Origin: Viridibacterium curvum
Lineage (GTDB): Bacteria; Pseudomonadota; Gammaproteobacteria; Burkholderiales; Rhodocyclaceae
DNA length: 64,000 nt
Reading direction: 5' to 3'
NCBI RefSeq assembly: GCF_039544165.1
Contig: NZ_BAABLD010000002.1
Location: forward strand, 1 to 64,000
Position numbers and translations under genes: made by a program. Shown in pieces: positions 32,938-41,444 of the stretch (the first letter of the stretch is position 1; each line of letters opens with the position of its first letter). The notes under the pieces were generated by a model. The model did not search any database, had not been told where the DNA came from, and saw nothing but the letters and a program-made list of their open reading frames with translations.

Positions 32938-33579
32938 GTGTTCTTGAGCACTACCACTCTGGCTTTTCGTCTGGCTTGCGAGCCCGACGTAGCAGGTCTG
33001 CGCGCGTTGCATGCCTTGCCAGCCGGGCTGTCGGACTTCCAGGTCATCGAATACGCATTGCAGAAGCAGCGCGCTGCCGATAAGCCCGACAGCTTGCCGG
33101 CGGCCTTGCAGCGGGTCGTGGCGCTGGCGGCGATCGAACACGGTGCCGACGGCATGCGCTGCCATCAGTGGGCGCTGGAGGGTGGCAGTGAGCGTGAGCT
33201 GTTGCAGCAGTTCCTTGCGCGCATCAATGCCGGAACCCGGCTGGTGTGCTGGAGCGCTGCAGAGCTGCCCATCCTGTTGCAACGTGCCTTGTTGAACGCT
33301 TGTGAGTCCGTAAGCTGGCCAAATGCCCTGCGGCTTGCGCCAGCCTTGGCCGAAGGGCAGGAAGCCGAGCCTCAACTGGAAGTGTTGGCAAGCCTGGCGG
33401 GCATAGGGAGTGCTACGGCAGAAGGGCTTACTGCGATCCAGCGCTGCCGGGCCGAAGTGGTGCTCATTCAGCAGATCTTGCTGCGCTATCGATGCTTGCA
33501 CGGCGAGCTGACCGCTGTGGATTTCCAGCAGGCCCTCGCAGCGCTCGCGGCGGCAGAAAATCAGGAACGCGGGCGCTGA
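32938..33579 (+). CDS. Degenerate PolB-type 3'-5' exonuclease-like protein
   Basis: 213 residues from a GTG start with CGGAG 5 bases upstream. The layout matches the predicted PolB-like 3'-5' exonuclease family (DNA_pol_B_exo2): a CEPDVAGLRALHALP opening where the family has a D-x-E-x-x-P-D motif, ALQRVVALAAIE for the HRVV strand, ELLQQFLARI, then LVCWSAAELPILLQRAL where the family has N-G-x-x-F-D-x-P. The acidic metal ligands of the first and second motifs are missing or replaced, so it is probably inactive. It overlaps the convergent glycosyltransferase gene by 19 bp at the 3' end. Confidence 0.6.
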   Translation: MFLSTTTLAFRLACEPDVAGLRALHALPAGLSDFQVIEYALQKQRAADKPDSLPAALQRVVALAAIEHGADGMRCHQWALEGGSERELLQQFLARINAGTRLVCWSAAELPILLQRALLNACESVSWPNALRLAPALAEGQEAEPQLEVLASLAGIGSATAEGLTAIQRCRAEVVLIQQILLRYRCLHGELTAVDFQQALAALAAAENQERGR

Positions 33580-35249
33580 GCCCCCGCCGGACTCAGGCCT
33601 GGCTCAATACGCCTGTAGAGATGGATCTGCTCGCGGAAGCGGCCACGACCCTTGTCGATTTCCTGGATGCGAATCCAGCCTGCAGGTGCTTCAACCAGCG
33701 CATTTCGGCCGGATGCGTAGCTCACCAGCAATGTGCAGCGCATGTCGCCCGGCGCATAGGGCAAGACAGTCAGCTGGGTGAAATAGTCCAGCGCCGCAAT
33801 CTGCGAAGCACCAACGTTGAGTGTTGCCACGCAGGCCGGTGCAGGGCCTGCATGCGCTTCGATCTCCTGCATGACGCGGGTGTAGTTGCGGTCGTGGTCG
33901 AACCAGTCCAGCCACAAGGTCGTCAGCAAGCCCCAGGTCAGCGTGATGCCAAGCGCCCAGTGCAGTGCGGGCCGCAGCGCGAATCGGGGCAGGCGCCAAA
34001 GTGCGATGAGCCAGCCCAGCGAGAGAGTGAGCGCGACGACAACGGTCCAGGGCTCGACTTCGCTGACGAAGCCGGGCACCAGGCGAACGATATTGCGTGA
34101 CAAGCCTTGCGGCCAGCCGAAATGCAACGCGATCCAGGCCAGCCAGATGAACAGGCCGCTCAGCGTGAAGGTGATGATGCCGAACCAGTCCAGCCAGTTC
34201 ACCGCGCCGCGCCGCAGGCGTGTGAGCTCTGAGGCTGCCAGCAGGACCAGCGCGGGCAGAACGGGCAGTGCGCTGGCCGGGCGTGTCGGGCCGGTCAGAA
34301 CAACGATCAGGAGCGCAGCGACGAGACTGGCCAGCGGGATGGCGTACTCGGCCTGCCTGAGCTGGCTGCGACGGTTCCATAGCGCCCAGCCAGCGACAGG
34401 CCACAGGGGCCAGGCAAACCAGCTGAGCAGGCCAAGGGTGTTCGACAGGCGCTGCGGGCTGAGTTGCGGCACGATGTCGAGCCACTCCTGATGCCACCAG
34501 AGATGGACCAGCAGCGGATCCTGGAAGGCCAGCAGCAGCGGCCAAAGCGACAGCAACCCAGCCAGCAACAGCAGCCCGGGCCAGATCTCCTGGAGCAGCG
34601 GCAGCCCCGGTTTACGCGCCAGCCAGGCCGCGGTGACGAAAACCGGCCCGCAAAGTATCAAACCCGGCAGCCCCATTGTCAGGAATGCGCCGCCGGTTGC
34701 CGCGCCCAGGATCATGCTACCAGTGCGCAGTTCGCGCTGCATCCAGCCCGCACCGAGCAGGCTGCTGGTCAGCATGGCAAGCAGGGTGATCTGAGGCTGG
34801 GCTTCGTGTGCGTGCAGCAACAGGCCCAGCGAGCCTATCGCCAGTAGCAGGCTGCCGTTGCCCTTTGGATCGTGCGGTAGCAGGCTGCGCGCAGCTCGAC
34901 GCAGTACCCACAGACCAAGGAAGCAGGTCGTGACGGTCGCGAGGCGGATCGCGTCATGGAGCGGCAGCAGCCAGCCGAACAGCTTGCCGAACAGGGCGCC
35001 CAGCCAGTAGTGCAGCGGCGGTGCATCGAAGATCGGTGCGCCGGCGACATGTGGCAGCAGCCAGTGACCATCGCGCAGCATGCCCGCCGCTGCCGCGATA
35101 TGGATGAGGTCGTCACCACGCCAGGGTACATGCCCCAGGCTGCCCGGCAGCAGATATGCCAAGCCCAGCAAGATCAGGCTCCAGCCCGGCAGACGCACTT
35201 TCTGCGTGAAGGGCGTGGTCGTGAACTCGATGGCGGGGGTTTTCAGCAT
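33561..35249 (-). CDS. ArnT-like glycosyltransferase (GT83-type, polyprenyl-phosphate sugar dependent)
   Basis: 562 residues from ATG 35249 (a TTG at 35264 is an alternative). At least ten membrane helices span residues about 20-435. The first external loop has HVPWRGDDLIHIA, with the catalytic acidic pair, and APIFDAPPLHYWLGALFG, the counterpart of the ArnT KPPLYYW motif. A soluble C-terminal domain of about 110 residues follows. Family members move a sugar such as L-Ara4N from undecaprenyl phosphate to lipid A or other envelope acceptors on the periplasmic face. No arn genes are nearby, so the sugar and acceptor are unknown. Confidence 0.8.
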   Translation of the reverse strand: MLKTPAIEFTTTPFTQKVRLPGWSLILLGLAYLLPGSLGHVPWRGDDLIHIAAAAGMLRDGHWLLPHVAGAPIFDAPPLHYWLGALFGKLFGWLLPLHDAIRLATVTTCFLGLWVLRRAARSLLPHDPKGNGSLLLAIGSLGLLLHAHEAQPQITLLAMLTSSLLGAGWMQRELRTGSMILGAATGGAFLTMGLPGLILCGPVFVTAAWLARKPGLPLLQEIWPGLLLLAGLLSLWPLLLAFQDPLLVHLWWHQEWLDIVPQLSPQRLSNTLGLLSWFAWPLWPVAGWALWNRRSQLRQAEYAIPLASLVAALLIVVLTGPTRPASALPVLPALVLLAASELTRLRRGAVNWLDWFGIITFTLSGLFIWLAWIALHFGWPQGLSRNIVRLVPGFVSEVEPWTVVVALTLSLGWLIALWRLPRFALRPALHWALGITLTWGLLTTLWLDWFDHDRNYTRVMQEIEAHAGPAPACVATLNVGASQIAALDYFTQLTVLPYAPGDMRCTLLVSYASGRNALVEAPAGWIRIQEIDKGRGRFREQIHLYRRIEPGLSPAGAQRPRS

Positions 35250-35350
35250 GGGCAGGTCTGGCAATTCGCTTGGCGAATTCTAACGGTAGGCCCCTGCGCG
35301 ACGCGCGAGGCGGGCAAACAATAGCTAAAGCAAGCACAAGGCGGGTAAAC

Positions 35351-35377
35351 AAAAAAAGGCAGCCAAAGCTGCCTTTT
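35351..35377 (-). terminator. Intrinsic terminator of rpmE
   Basis: Minus strand: AAAAGGCAGC-TTTG-GCTGCCTTTTTTT (10-bp stem counting A-T pairs), 17 bp after the rpmE stop. Confidence 0.88.
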
Positions 35378-35393
35378 CCGTTGTCGCTGCAAA

Positions 35394-35600
35394 TTACTTG
35401 GCTGCGTACTTTTGCTTGAAGCGCTCGATACGGCCGGCGGTGTCCAGCACCTTTTGCTTGCCAGTCCAGAACGGGTGACATTCAGAGCAGACTTCAATGT
35501 GGTAAGCCTGCTTGCCCATCGTGGAACGGGTGGCAAACTTGTTGCCGCAACTGCAAGTCACTTGCACTTCGACGAAATTCGGATGGCCTTCTGCTTTCAT
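35394..35600 (-). CDS. rpmE: 50S ribosomal protein L31
   Basis: 68 residues, MKAEGHPNFVEVQVTCSCGNKF. The zinc-binding (C+) form is present: Cys pair in TCSCG and Cys pair in EVCSECHPFWTGKQ. C+ L31 can serve as a zinc store that is replaced by a C- paralogue in zinc starvation. KVLDTAGRIERFKQKY is the usual C-terminus. It follows rho in the same orientation, the common betaproteobacterial arrangement. Confidence 0.96.
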   Translation of the reverse strand: MKAEGHPNFVEVQVTCSCGNKFATRSTMGKQAYHIEVCSECHPFWTGKQKVLDTAGRIERFKQKYAAK

Positions 35601-35640
35601 GATTTTCCTCGTGCGGGCGGAAGGTGTAACCGCCCATTTG

Positions 35641-35669
35641 TAAAGTCCGCGATTTTGCCACGGACTTTC
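35641..35669 (-). other. Hairpin between rho and rpmE
   Basis: Minus strand AAAGTCCG and CGGACTTTA pair around an 11-base loop; only a short T-run (TTTACAAAT) follows. It could be a weak rho terminator or a leader element of rpmE. Confidence 0.4.
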
Positions 35670-35683
35670 AATCAGATCAAGGC

Positions 35684-36940
35684 TTAACGACGCATTGCAT
35701 CGAAGAACTCGGCGTTGGTCTTGGTCTGCTTGACCTTGTCGAGCAGGAAGTCCATCGCCGCCAGATCGTCCATGTTGTAGAGCAGCTTGCGCAGCACCCA
35801 GACCTTCTGCAGCACGGCCGGGTCGAGCAGCAGCTCTTCGCGACGGGTACCGGACGGATTGACGTTGATGGCGGGGTAGATCCGCTTCTCGGCCATGCGG
35901 CGGTCGAGGTGGATTTCCATGTTGCCAGTGCCCTTGAACTCTTCGTAGATCACGTCGTCCATACGGCTGCCGGTGTCGATCAGGGCGGTGGCGATGATGG
36001 TCAGCGAGCCGCCTTCCTCGATATTGCGTGCGGCGCCGAAGAAGCGCTTGGGCTTCTGCAGGGCGTTGGCGTCCACACCACCGGTCAGCACCTTGCCGGA
36101 GGCCGGGATCACGGTGTTGTAGGCGCGTGCCAGACGGGTCAGCGAGTCGAGCAGGATCACGACGTCGCGCTTGTGTTCGACCAGGCGCTTGGCCTTCTCG
36201 ATAACCATTTCGGCAACCTGCACGTGGCGTGTGGCGGGTTCGTCAAAGGTCGAAGCAACGACCTCTCCCTTCACCGAACGCGTCATTTCGGTCACTTCTT
36301 CGGGACGCTCGTCGATGAGCATCACGATCAGGAAAACGTCCGGATGGTTGGCAGTAATCGCGTGGGCAATGTGCTGCAGCATCACGGTCTTGCCGGACTT
36401 CGGCGGGGCGACCAACAGGCCGCGCTGGCCCTTGCCGATCGGCGCGATCATGTCGATGACGCGGCTGGTGGTGTTCTCTTCACCGCGCATGTCGCGTTCC
36501 AGCTTCAGCGGTTCGGTGGGGTGCAGCGGGGTGAGGTTTTCGAAGAGGATCTTGTTCTTCGATTTCTCGGGTGGTTCGCCGTTGATCTTGTCGAGCTTCA
36601 CCAGCGCGAAGTAGCGCTCACCATCCTTGGGCGTGCGGATCTCGCCCTCGATCGTGTCGCCGGTGTGCAGGTTGAAGCGGCGGATCTGCGAGGGCGAGAC
36701 ATAGATGTCATCGGTGCCTGCGAGGTACGAGATGTCCGGCGAACGCAGGAAGCCGAAACCGTCGGGCAGGATCTCCAGGGCGCCATCGCCGAAGATGGGT
36801 TCGCCGCGCTTGGCGTGATTCTTGAGCAGGGCGAAGACCAGTTCCTGCTTGCGCAGACGTGCCGCGCCTTCGATGTCCTTGGCGATGGCCATTTCGAGCA
36901 GTTCACTGACGTGAAGCGCCTTCAGTTCGGAAAGTTGCAT
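35684..36940 (-). CDS. rho: Transcription termination factor Rho
   Basis: 418 residues, essentially the length of enteric Rho. N-terminal helical domain MQLSELKALHVSELLEMA. Cold-shock-like RNA-binding part with DGFGFLRSPD and DDIYVSPSQIRRF. Walker A APPKSGKTVML; Walker B VILLDSLTRLARAYN. The Q loop/R loop PKRFFGAARNIEEGGSLTI and Arg finger segment are intact. A hexameric RNA helicase that ends untranslated transcripts. A 293-bp leader region lies between trxA and rho and should hold the rho promoter and its autoregulatory leader. Confidence 0.97.
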   Translation of the reverse strand: MQLSELKALHVSELLEMAIAKDIEGAARLRKQELVFALLKNHAKRGEPIFGDGALEILPDGFGFLRSPDISYLAGTDDIYVSPSQIRRFNLHTGDTIEGEIRTPKDGERYFALVKLDKINGEPPEKSKNKILFENLTPLHPTEPLKLERDMRGEENTTSRVIDMIAPIGKGQRGLLVAPPKSGKTVMLQHIAHAITANHPDVFLIVMLIDERPEEVTEMTRSVKGEVVASTFDEPATRHVQVAEMVIEKAKRLVEHKRDVVILLDSLTRLARAYNTVIPASGKVLTGGVDANALQKPKRFFGAARNIEEGGSLTIIATALIDTGSRMDDVIYEEFKGTGNMEIHLDRRMAEKRIYPAINVNPSGTRREELLLDPAVLQKVWVLRKLLYNMDDLAAMDFLLDKVKQTKTNAEFFDAMRR

Positions 36941-37233
36941 GGAGAACCCTGAGGGAAGTAAGCGGAACGCCGGTTTGGCGGGTGCGCGGAGAGAACGGTT
37001 GGGGGTAGAAGAACGGAGCCGGGCTACCGGATGTCAGAACAGCGTGCTGGATTTTTTGCTGGTTTGCTGGCGGATTTTCTGTCGTTTTTACTGGCAGTCG
37101 ACCGGTTCGGTCCGCCGGGCTCGACCCGCAACACGTGGATGTGGCAGGGAGCTTCAGGTTGTGCGGGACTCTAATCGCGCGAGTCCCGCCCTGTCAAGCG
37201 CAGCGCGGCTTCGCGCCGCGCCAGCTGCGTGGA

Positions 37234-37560
37234 TTACAGGTTGCCGTCGAGGAATGCCGACAGCTGGGACTTGGCCAGAGCGCCGACCTTGGTGGCAACG
37301 ACGTTGCCGTCCTTGAACAGCATCAGCGTCGGAATGCCGCGCACGCCAAACTTGGCCGGGGTTTCGGCGTTGTCGTCGATGTTGATCTTGGCGACGGTCA
37401 GCTTGCCGGCGTATTCCTTGGCAACTTCGTCGAGGATCGGGGCGATTGCCTTACAGGGGCCGCACCATTCCGCCCAGTAATCGAGAAGCACCGGGCCTTG
37501 CGACTGCAGCACGGAGGCGTCAAAGGTGGCGTCAGTGACGTGAAGGATGTTTTCGCTCAT
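37234..37560 (-). CDS. trxA: Thioredoxin 1
   Basis: 108 residues, start MSENILHVTDATFDAS with GAGGA upstream; I reject the longer GTG-like start. The active site WCGPC (residues 32-36) is preceded by LLDYWAEW. The cis-proline motif RGIPTLMLFKDG and C-terminal KVGALAKSQL follow. It is the general cytoplasmic disulfide reductase. Its 5' region contains a palindromic hairpin ending 14 bases before the ATG, which doubles as the terminator of the upstream AEC gene. Confidence 0.96.
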   Translation of the reverse strand: MSENILHVTDATFDASVLQSQGPVLLDYWAEWCGPCKAIAPILDEVAKEYAGKLTVAKINIDDNAETPAKFGVRGIPTLMLFKDGNVVATKVGALAKSQLSAFLDGNL

Positions 37561-37573
37561 GGTTCCTCGCAAT

Positions 37574-37600
37574 GAAAAACGGCTGCAATTGCAGCCTTTG
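37574..37600 (-). terminator. Palindromic hairpin with T-run between the AEC gene and trxA
   Basis: Minus strand: AAAGGCTGCAATTGCAGCCGTTTTTC. The perfect GGCTGC-AATT-GCAGCC palindrome followed by GTTTTT resembles an intrinsic terminator. It ends only 14 bases upstream of the trxA ATG, immediately before its ribosome site. It may terminate the AEC operon or act as a leader attenuator for trxA. Confidence 0.65.
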
Positions 37601-37683
37601 GTGGGGGCATGCTAAACAAAATCGGGGCGGTTGGGAATTGCGCAAGAGGCATACCGCTATATCGTGATGATGACCCCAAACTA

Positions 37684-38622
37684 TCAGAATGCGGCGAGGG
37701 TCAGGGCAAGAGGGGTACTGACGACAGATAGCACGGTCGTCAGGACAAGGGCCGAAGCGATGGCGCCCTCCATGACCTTGAACTGGCGCGACATCAGGTA
37801 AACATTGGCGCCGACCGCAATGGAGCCGAGCAGCACGACAGCCTGCGTTTCGACCTTGGGCAGGTCCATCAGGCGCGCCAGCAGCCAGATCACGAGCGGC
37901 TGGACGACGAGTTTGAGACTCGTGATGGCTGTACTGTGCTGCCAGCCGGCGCGCACACCGAATTCGGCCAATCCCATACCCAGTGCGATCAGCGAAAGCG
38001 GGGCGGCTGCTTGCGCGAGCATGGAGATGGGGGCGTCGATCACTTTGGGGATGGTCCAGCCCGTGAGGCCAATAAGCGCGCCTGACAGAATCCCGACGAT
38101 GAGCGGGTTGGTCATTACATTCCTGGCGGTTTTGCCGAAGCCTTCGATCGACAGCGCACCATGTCTGGCCCATTCCACCGAGATCGTTACCAGCGTCCAC
38201 AGCGTCAGCGCATTGAAGACCAGCACCAGGGCCACGGTGGGCATGGCTGCCGGCCCGATCAGTTCGCGCGCCAGGGGGATGCCCAGCATGGCGTTGTTGG
38301 AGAACACGCCGCCCAGCGCAAACACCGATCCCGAGACGCCATCCAGCGCAAAGAAGCGTGCGGCTACGAGGCGCCCGATGGCGAAGACGATCAGGCAGCT
38401 GCCGAAGAAGGCGATCAGCACCCGCATGTCAACCGGCGGCAGACGGGACATGTCGCTCATGGTGTGGAACAGAAGCGCAGGCAGGGCGAGCGCGAAGACG
38501 AAGCGCGTCAGCGCATCGGCCACGACCTTGGGCCAATGTCCCCAGCGCATCAGGGCATAGCCCAGCGCGATGAGAATGAACAGCGGCAGGGTCAGCTCGG
38601 CGCGTTGCAACAACTCAAGCAC
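37684..38622 (-). CDS. AEC-family (auxin efflux carrier type) transporter
   Basis: 312 residues. I choose GTG at 38622 (VLELLQRAELTLPLF), with CTGGAG upstream, overlapping the LOG stop; a TTG at 38643 is less likely. Ten hydrophobic segments in two inverted halves are visible: LPLFILIALGYALMRW, FALALPALLFHTM, GVFSNNAMLGIPLARELIG, then NPLIVGILSGALIGLTG, PLSLIALGMGLAEF and AVVLLGSIAVGANVYLMSRQF. The N-N and G-x-x-x-N signatures of bile/AEC transporters are present. Members export or import organic acids such as malonate or malate. Third gene of the ygiQ-LOG-AEC operon. Confidence 0.85.
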   Translation of the reverse strand: MLELLQRAELTLPLFILIALGYALMRWGHWPKVVADALTRFVFALALPALLFHTMSDMSRLPPVDMRVLIAFFGSCLIVFAIGRLVAARFFALDGVSGSVFALGGVFSNNAMLGIPLARELIGPAAMPTVALVLVFNALTLWTLVTISVEWARHGALSIEGFGKTARNVMTNPLIVGILSGALIGLTGWTIPKVIDAPISMLAQAAAPLSLIALGMGLAEFGVRAGWQHSTAITSLKLVVQPLVIWLLARLMDLPKVETQAVVLLGSIAVGANVYLMSRQFKVMEGAIASALVLTTVLSVVSTPLALTLAAF

Positions 38623-39160
38623 GCAGCGACTCCAGCAGATCAATCAATGCGCCGGCGTCATCGGCACGGTGAAGCATCGTGGCGTGCTCGCCACGCAGGA
38701 ATCCTTCGTCCTGCATGTGCTGCACAGCGCCCAGCAACGGGTCGAAGAAGCCTTGCACGTTGAGCAGGCCGATGGGCTTGGCATGCAGCTGCAACTGTGC
38801 CCAGGTAAGGATTTCAAACAATTCGTCGAGCGTGCCGAAGCCACCGGGCAGGGTGACGAAGGCCTCCGCGCGCTCGGCCATGGCGGCCTTGCGCGTGTGC
38901 ATGTCGGCGGTAACGATCATCTGCTGGGCGCGTGGATGGGCCAGCTCACGGTCGACCATGAACGAAGGGATGACGCCGTAGACGCGACCGCCCGCGTCGA
39001 GCACGGCATCGGCCACCACGCCCATCAATCCGACGTGTCCGCCGCCCCATACGAGCTCAATATCGCGTCGCGCCAGTTCTTTGCCAAACGCCGCTGCAGC
39101 GGCGCGATAGAGTGGGTTCGTGCCTGTCGAGGCGCCGCAGAACACGCACAGTGATCTCAT
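38615..39160 (-). CDS. LOG-family nucleotide 5'-monophosphate phosphoribohydrolase
   Basis: 181 residues, MRSLCVFCGASTGTNPLY. The signature PGGFGTLDELFE (about residue 108-119) and GGGHVGLMGVVADAVL define the LOG fold, often misnamed lysine decarboxylase. LOG enzymes cleave cytokinin riboside or other nucleoside monophosphates to base and ribose 5-phosphate. The bacterial role is probably nucleotide salvage or housecleaning. The start overlaps the ygiQ stop by ATGA, and its 3' end overlaps the AEC start by 8 bp, so the three are one operon. Confidence 0.9.
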   Translation of the reverse strand: MRSLCVFCGASTGTNPLYRAAAAAFGKELARRDIELVWGGGHVGLMGVVADAVLDAGGRVYGVIPSFMVDRELAHPRAQQMIVTADMHTRKAAMAERAEAFVTLPGGFGTLDELFEILTWAQLQLHAKPIGLLNVQGFFDPLLGAVQHMQDEGFLRGEHATMLHRADDAGALIDLLESLRA

Positions 39161-41340
39161 GGTTTGCGCCTCGCGTTGCGTGATGGTGCCGCGCTTTTGC
39201 GCGGGCCGGCTTTGATGGCGTGAACGAAGTCGTTGCTGTGGCGGCCTTTGTTCTGGCGTTGCAGTCGCGCCGCCGGTGCACGCGGCACGAGGTGGTGCGG
39301 GCTGTTGCCGATCAGGTCGTTGCGGCCGATTTCCAGCAGGTATTCGCGGATCGCATCGTGGCCGGCCGGGTCGTGGTAACGCAGCAAGGCCTTGTGCAGC
39401 TTGCGTTGCTTTGCGGTCTTCGGTGTGTCGACGTTTTCCGAATCTGCCGCGACCTTGCGCAGGGGGTTCTTGCCACTGTGGTACATCGCGGTGGCCATCG
39501 CCAACGGGGTTGGCGTGAAGGTCTGTACCTGGTCCGGGCGGAAATTGTTTTCCTTCAGCCACAGTGCGAGGTTGAGCATGTCTTCGTCGGTTGTGCCCGG
39601 ATGCGCAGCGATGAAGTAGGGCACCAGGTGCTGCTTCTTGCCGGCTTCTTTCGAGAACTTGTCGAAGAGCTGCTTGAAGCGGTTATAGGTGCCGATGCCC
39701 GGCTTCATCATCTTCGACAGCGGGCCGTCTTCGGTGTGCTCGGGCGCAATCTTGAGCAGGCCACTGACGTGATGCGTGACGAGTTCTTTCACGTACTCGG
39801 GCGAGCGTACGGCGAGGTCGTAACGAAGACCGGAGCCGATAGTGATCTTCTTGACGCCCGGAATGGCGCGCGCCTTGCGGTACAGCGATATCAACGAGGA
39901 GTGATCGGTGTTGAGGTTCTCGCAGATGCCGGGATAGACGCAGGAGAGCCGCCGACAGGACTCCTCGATGGTCTTGCTCTTGCAGGCCATGCGATACATG
40001 TTGGCCGTGGGGCCGCCAAGGTCGGAGATATGGCCCTTGAATTCGGGAATCTTGTCGCGGATGTCCTCGATCTCTTTCAGGATCGACTCGTGCGAACGGC
40101 TCTGGATGATGCGGCCCTCGTGCTCGGTAATCGAGCAGAAGGTACAGCCGCCGAAGCAGCCGCGCATGATGTTCACCGAGAAGCGGATCATCTCCCAAGC
40201 AGGAATGTGTGCGTCGCCGTAGCTGGGGTGCGGTGCGCGCGCATAGGGTGCGTCGAACACGTAATCCATCTCTTCGGTCGTGAGCGGAATCGGTGGCGGG
40301 TTGAGCCATACATCGCGCTCGCCATGGCCCTGCACCAGCGCGCGGGCGTTGCCGGGATTCGATTCGAGATGGAAGACCCGCGAGTTGTGTGCGTAGAGCA
40401 GCTTGTCTTCGGCCACGGCCTCGTAGGCTTGCAGGCGCACTACGGTTTTGGCGCGCTGTGCCTTGCGTGCAGCGATGCGCGCGGCGGCAGGCACAATCTG
40501 CACGGGTGCCGAGCCGTCCTTGTTTGGCGCCGTGGCTGTCTGCTGCGGCTCCATCGCGTAAGGGTCCGGATGCGGGTCGATGCGGCCCGGGCGGTCGAGA
40601 CTAAGCGAGTCGACCTCGACCCAATCCTCGCCCGGTTTCCAGCCGCGCTTGACCATGAAGGCCGTGCCACGCAGATCGCGGATATTCTCGATCGCTTCGC
40701 CGGCCGCAAGGCGATGTGCGAGATCGACGACGGCGCGCTCTGCATTGCCATAGACGAGCATGTCGGCCTTGGAGTCGGGCAGCACCGAGCGGCGCACCTT
40801 CTCGCTCCAGTAGTCGTAATGCGCGATGCGGCGCAGGCTGGCCTCGATGGAGCCGAGCACGATGTTGGCTCGCGGGAAGGCCTCACGAGCACGCTGTGCA
40901 TACACGGTGACCGCACGATCCGGACGCTTGTTGGGCGCCGCGTGCGGCGTGTAGGCATCGTCCGAACGCGGCCGACGGTCGGCCGTGTAGCGATTGATCA
41001 TGGAATCCATGTTGCCCGCCGTGATGCCGAAGAACAGACGCGGGCAGCCCAGCGCACGGAAGGGCTCGGCCGACTGCCAGTCGGGCTGCGCGATGATGCC
41101 GACGCGAAAACCTTGCGCTTCGAGCATGCGGCCGATCAGCGCGGCGCCGAAGCTGGGGTGATCGATGTAGGCGTCGCCTGTGACGATGACGATGTCGCAC
41201 GCGTCCCAACCCAGCTGGTCCATTTCGGCACGCGTGGTGGGCAGGAAGCGGGTGGGGCGCAGTTCAGGGCGGAAGCGGGGGTAGTCGCCCAGGGCGCGTG
41301 GCGCGCCGTCTTCAGGCAGGGCGGTTTGCTGCGGAGTCAT
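39157..41340 (-). CDS. YgiQ-family radical SAM protein
   Basis: 727 residues. The N-terminal domain (about 40-330) has WDACDIVIVTGDAYIDHPSFG, cobalamin-like in style. The radical SAM core has the Cys motif RGCFGGCTFCSI near residue 395, followed by GHISDLGGPTANMYRM and KITIGSGLRYDL. The C-terminus is basic and short. Function of YgiQ proteins is not established. First gene of an operon with the LOG and AEC genes. It has its own start directly after a gap of 104 bp from the LuxR-type response regulator. Confidence 0.92.
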   Translation of the reverse strand: MTPQQTALPEDGAPRALGDYPRFRPELRPTRFLPTTRAEMDQLGWDACDIVIVTGDAYIDHPSFGAALIGRMLEAQGFRVGIIAQPDWQSAEPFRALGCPRLFFGITAGNMDSMINRYTADRRPRSDDAYTPHAAPNKRPDRAVTVYAQRAREAFPRANIVLGSIEASLRRIAHYDYWSEKVRRSVLPDSKADMLVYGNAERAVVDLAHRLAAGEAIENIRDLRGTAFMVKRGWKPGEDWVEVDSLSLDRPGRIDPHPDPYAMEPQQTATAPNKDGSAPVQIVPAAARIAARKAQRAKTVVRLQAYEAVAEDKLLYAHNSRVFHLESNPGNARALVQGHGERDVWLNPPPIPLTTEEMDYVFDAPYARAPHPSYGDAHIPAWEMIRFSVNIMRGCFGGCTFCSITEHEGRIIQSRSHESILKEIEDIRDKIPEFKGHISDLGGPTANMYRMACKSKTIEESCRRLSCVYPGICENLNTDHSSLISLYRKARAIPGVKKITIGSGLRYDLAVRSPEYVKELVTHHVSGLLKIAPEHTEDGPLSKMMKPGIGTYNRFKQLFDKFSKEAGKKQHLVPYFIAAHPGTTDEDMLNLALWLKENNFRPDQVQTFTPTPLAMATAMYHSGKNPLRKVAADSENVDTPKTAKQRKLHKALLRYHDPAGHDAIREYLLEIGRNDLIGNSPHHLVPRAPAARLQRQNKGRHSNDFVHAIKAGPRKSAAPSRNARRKP

Positions 41341-41444
41341 CTGAGCATTCTAGCCGAAGCCCGCCATCCGCCCTACGCAAAATTTTCCGCTTTTGCTTGA
41401 AATTCAGTTACTTGAAGGCTGGTTTCGGGTTGCGGTCGGTCTGC

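Noticed and set aside
35909..36952. Plus-strand open frame of 347 codons opposite rho
   Set aside because: Antisense of rho, which is full length and conserved. High-GC third positions keep antisense frames open.
39220..41400. Long plus-strand open frame (726 codons) across ygiQ
   Set aside because: It is the antisense shadow of ygiQ, a complete radical SAM protein. The shadow product is low-complexity, rich in Arg, Val and Ala, and shows no domain.
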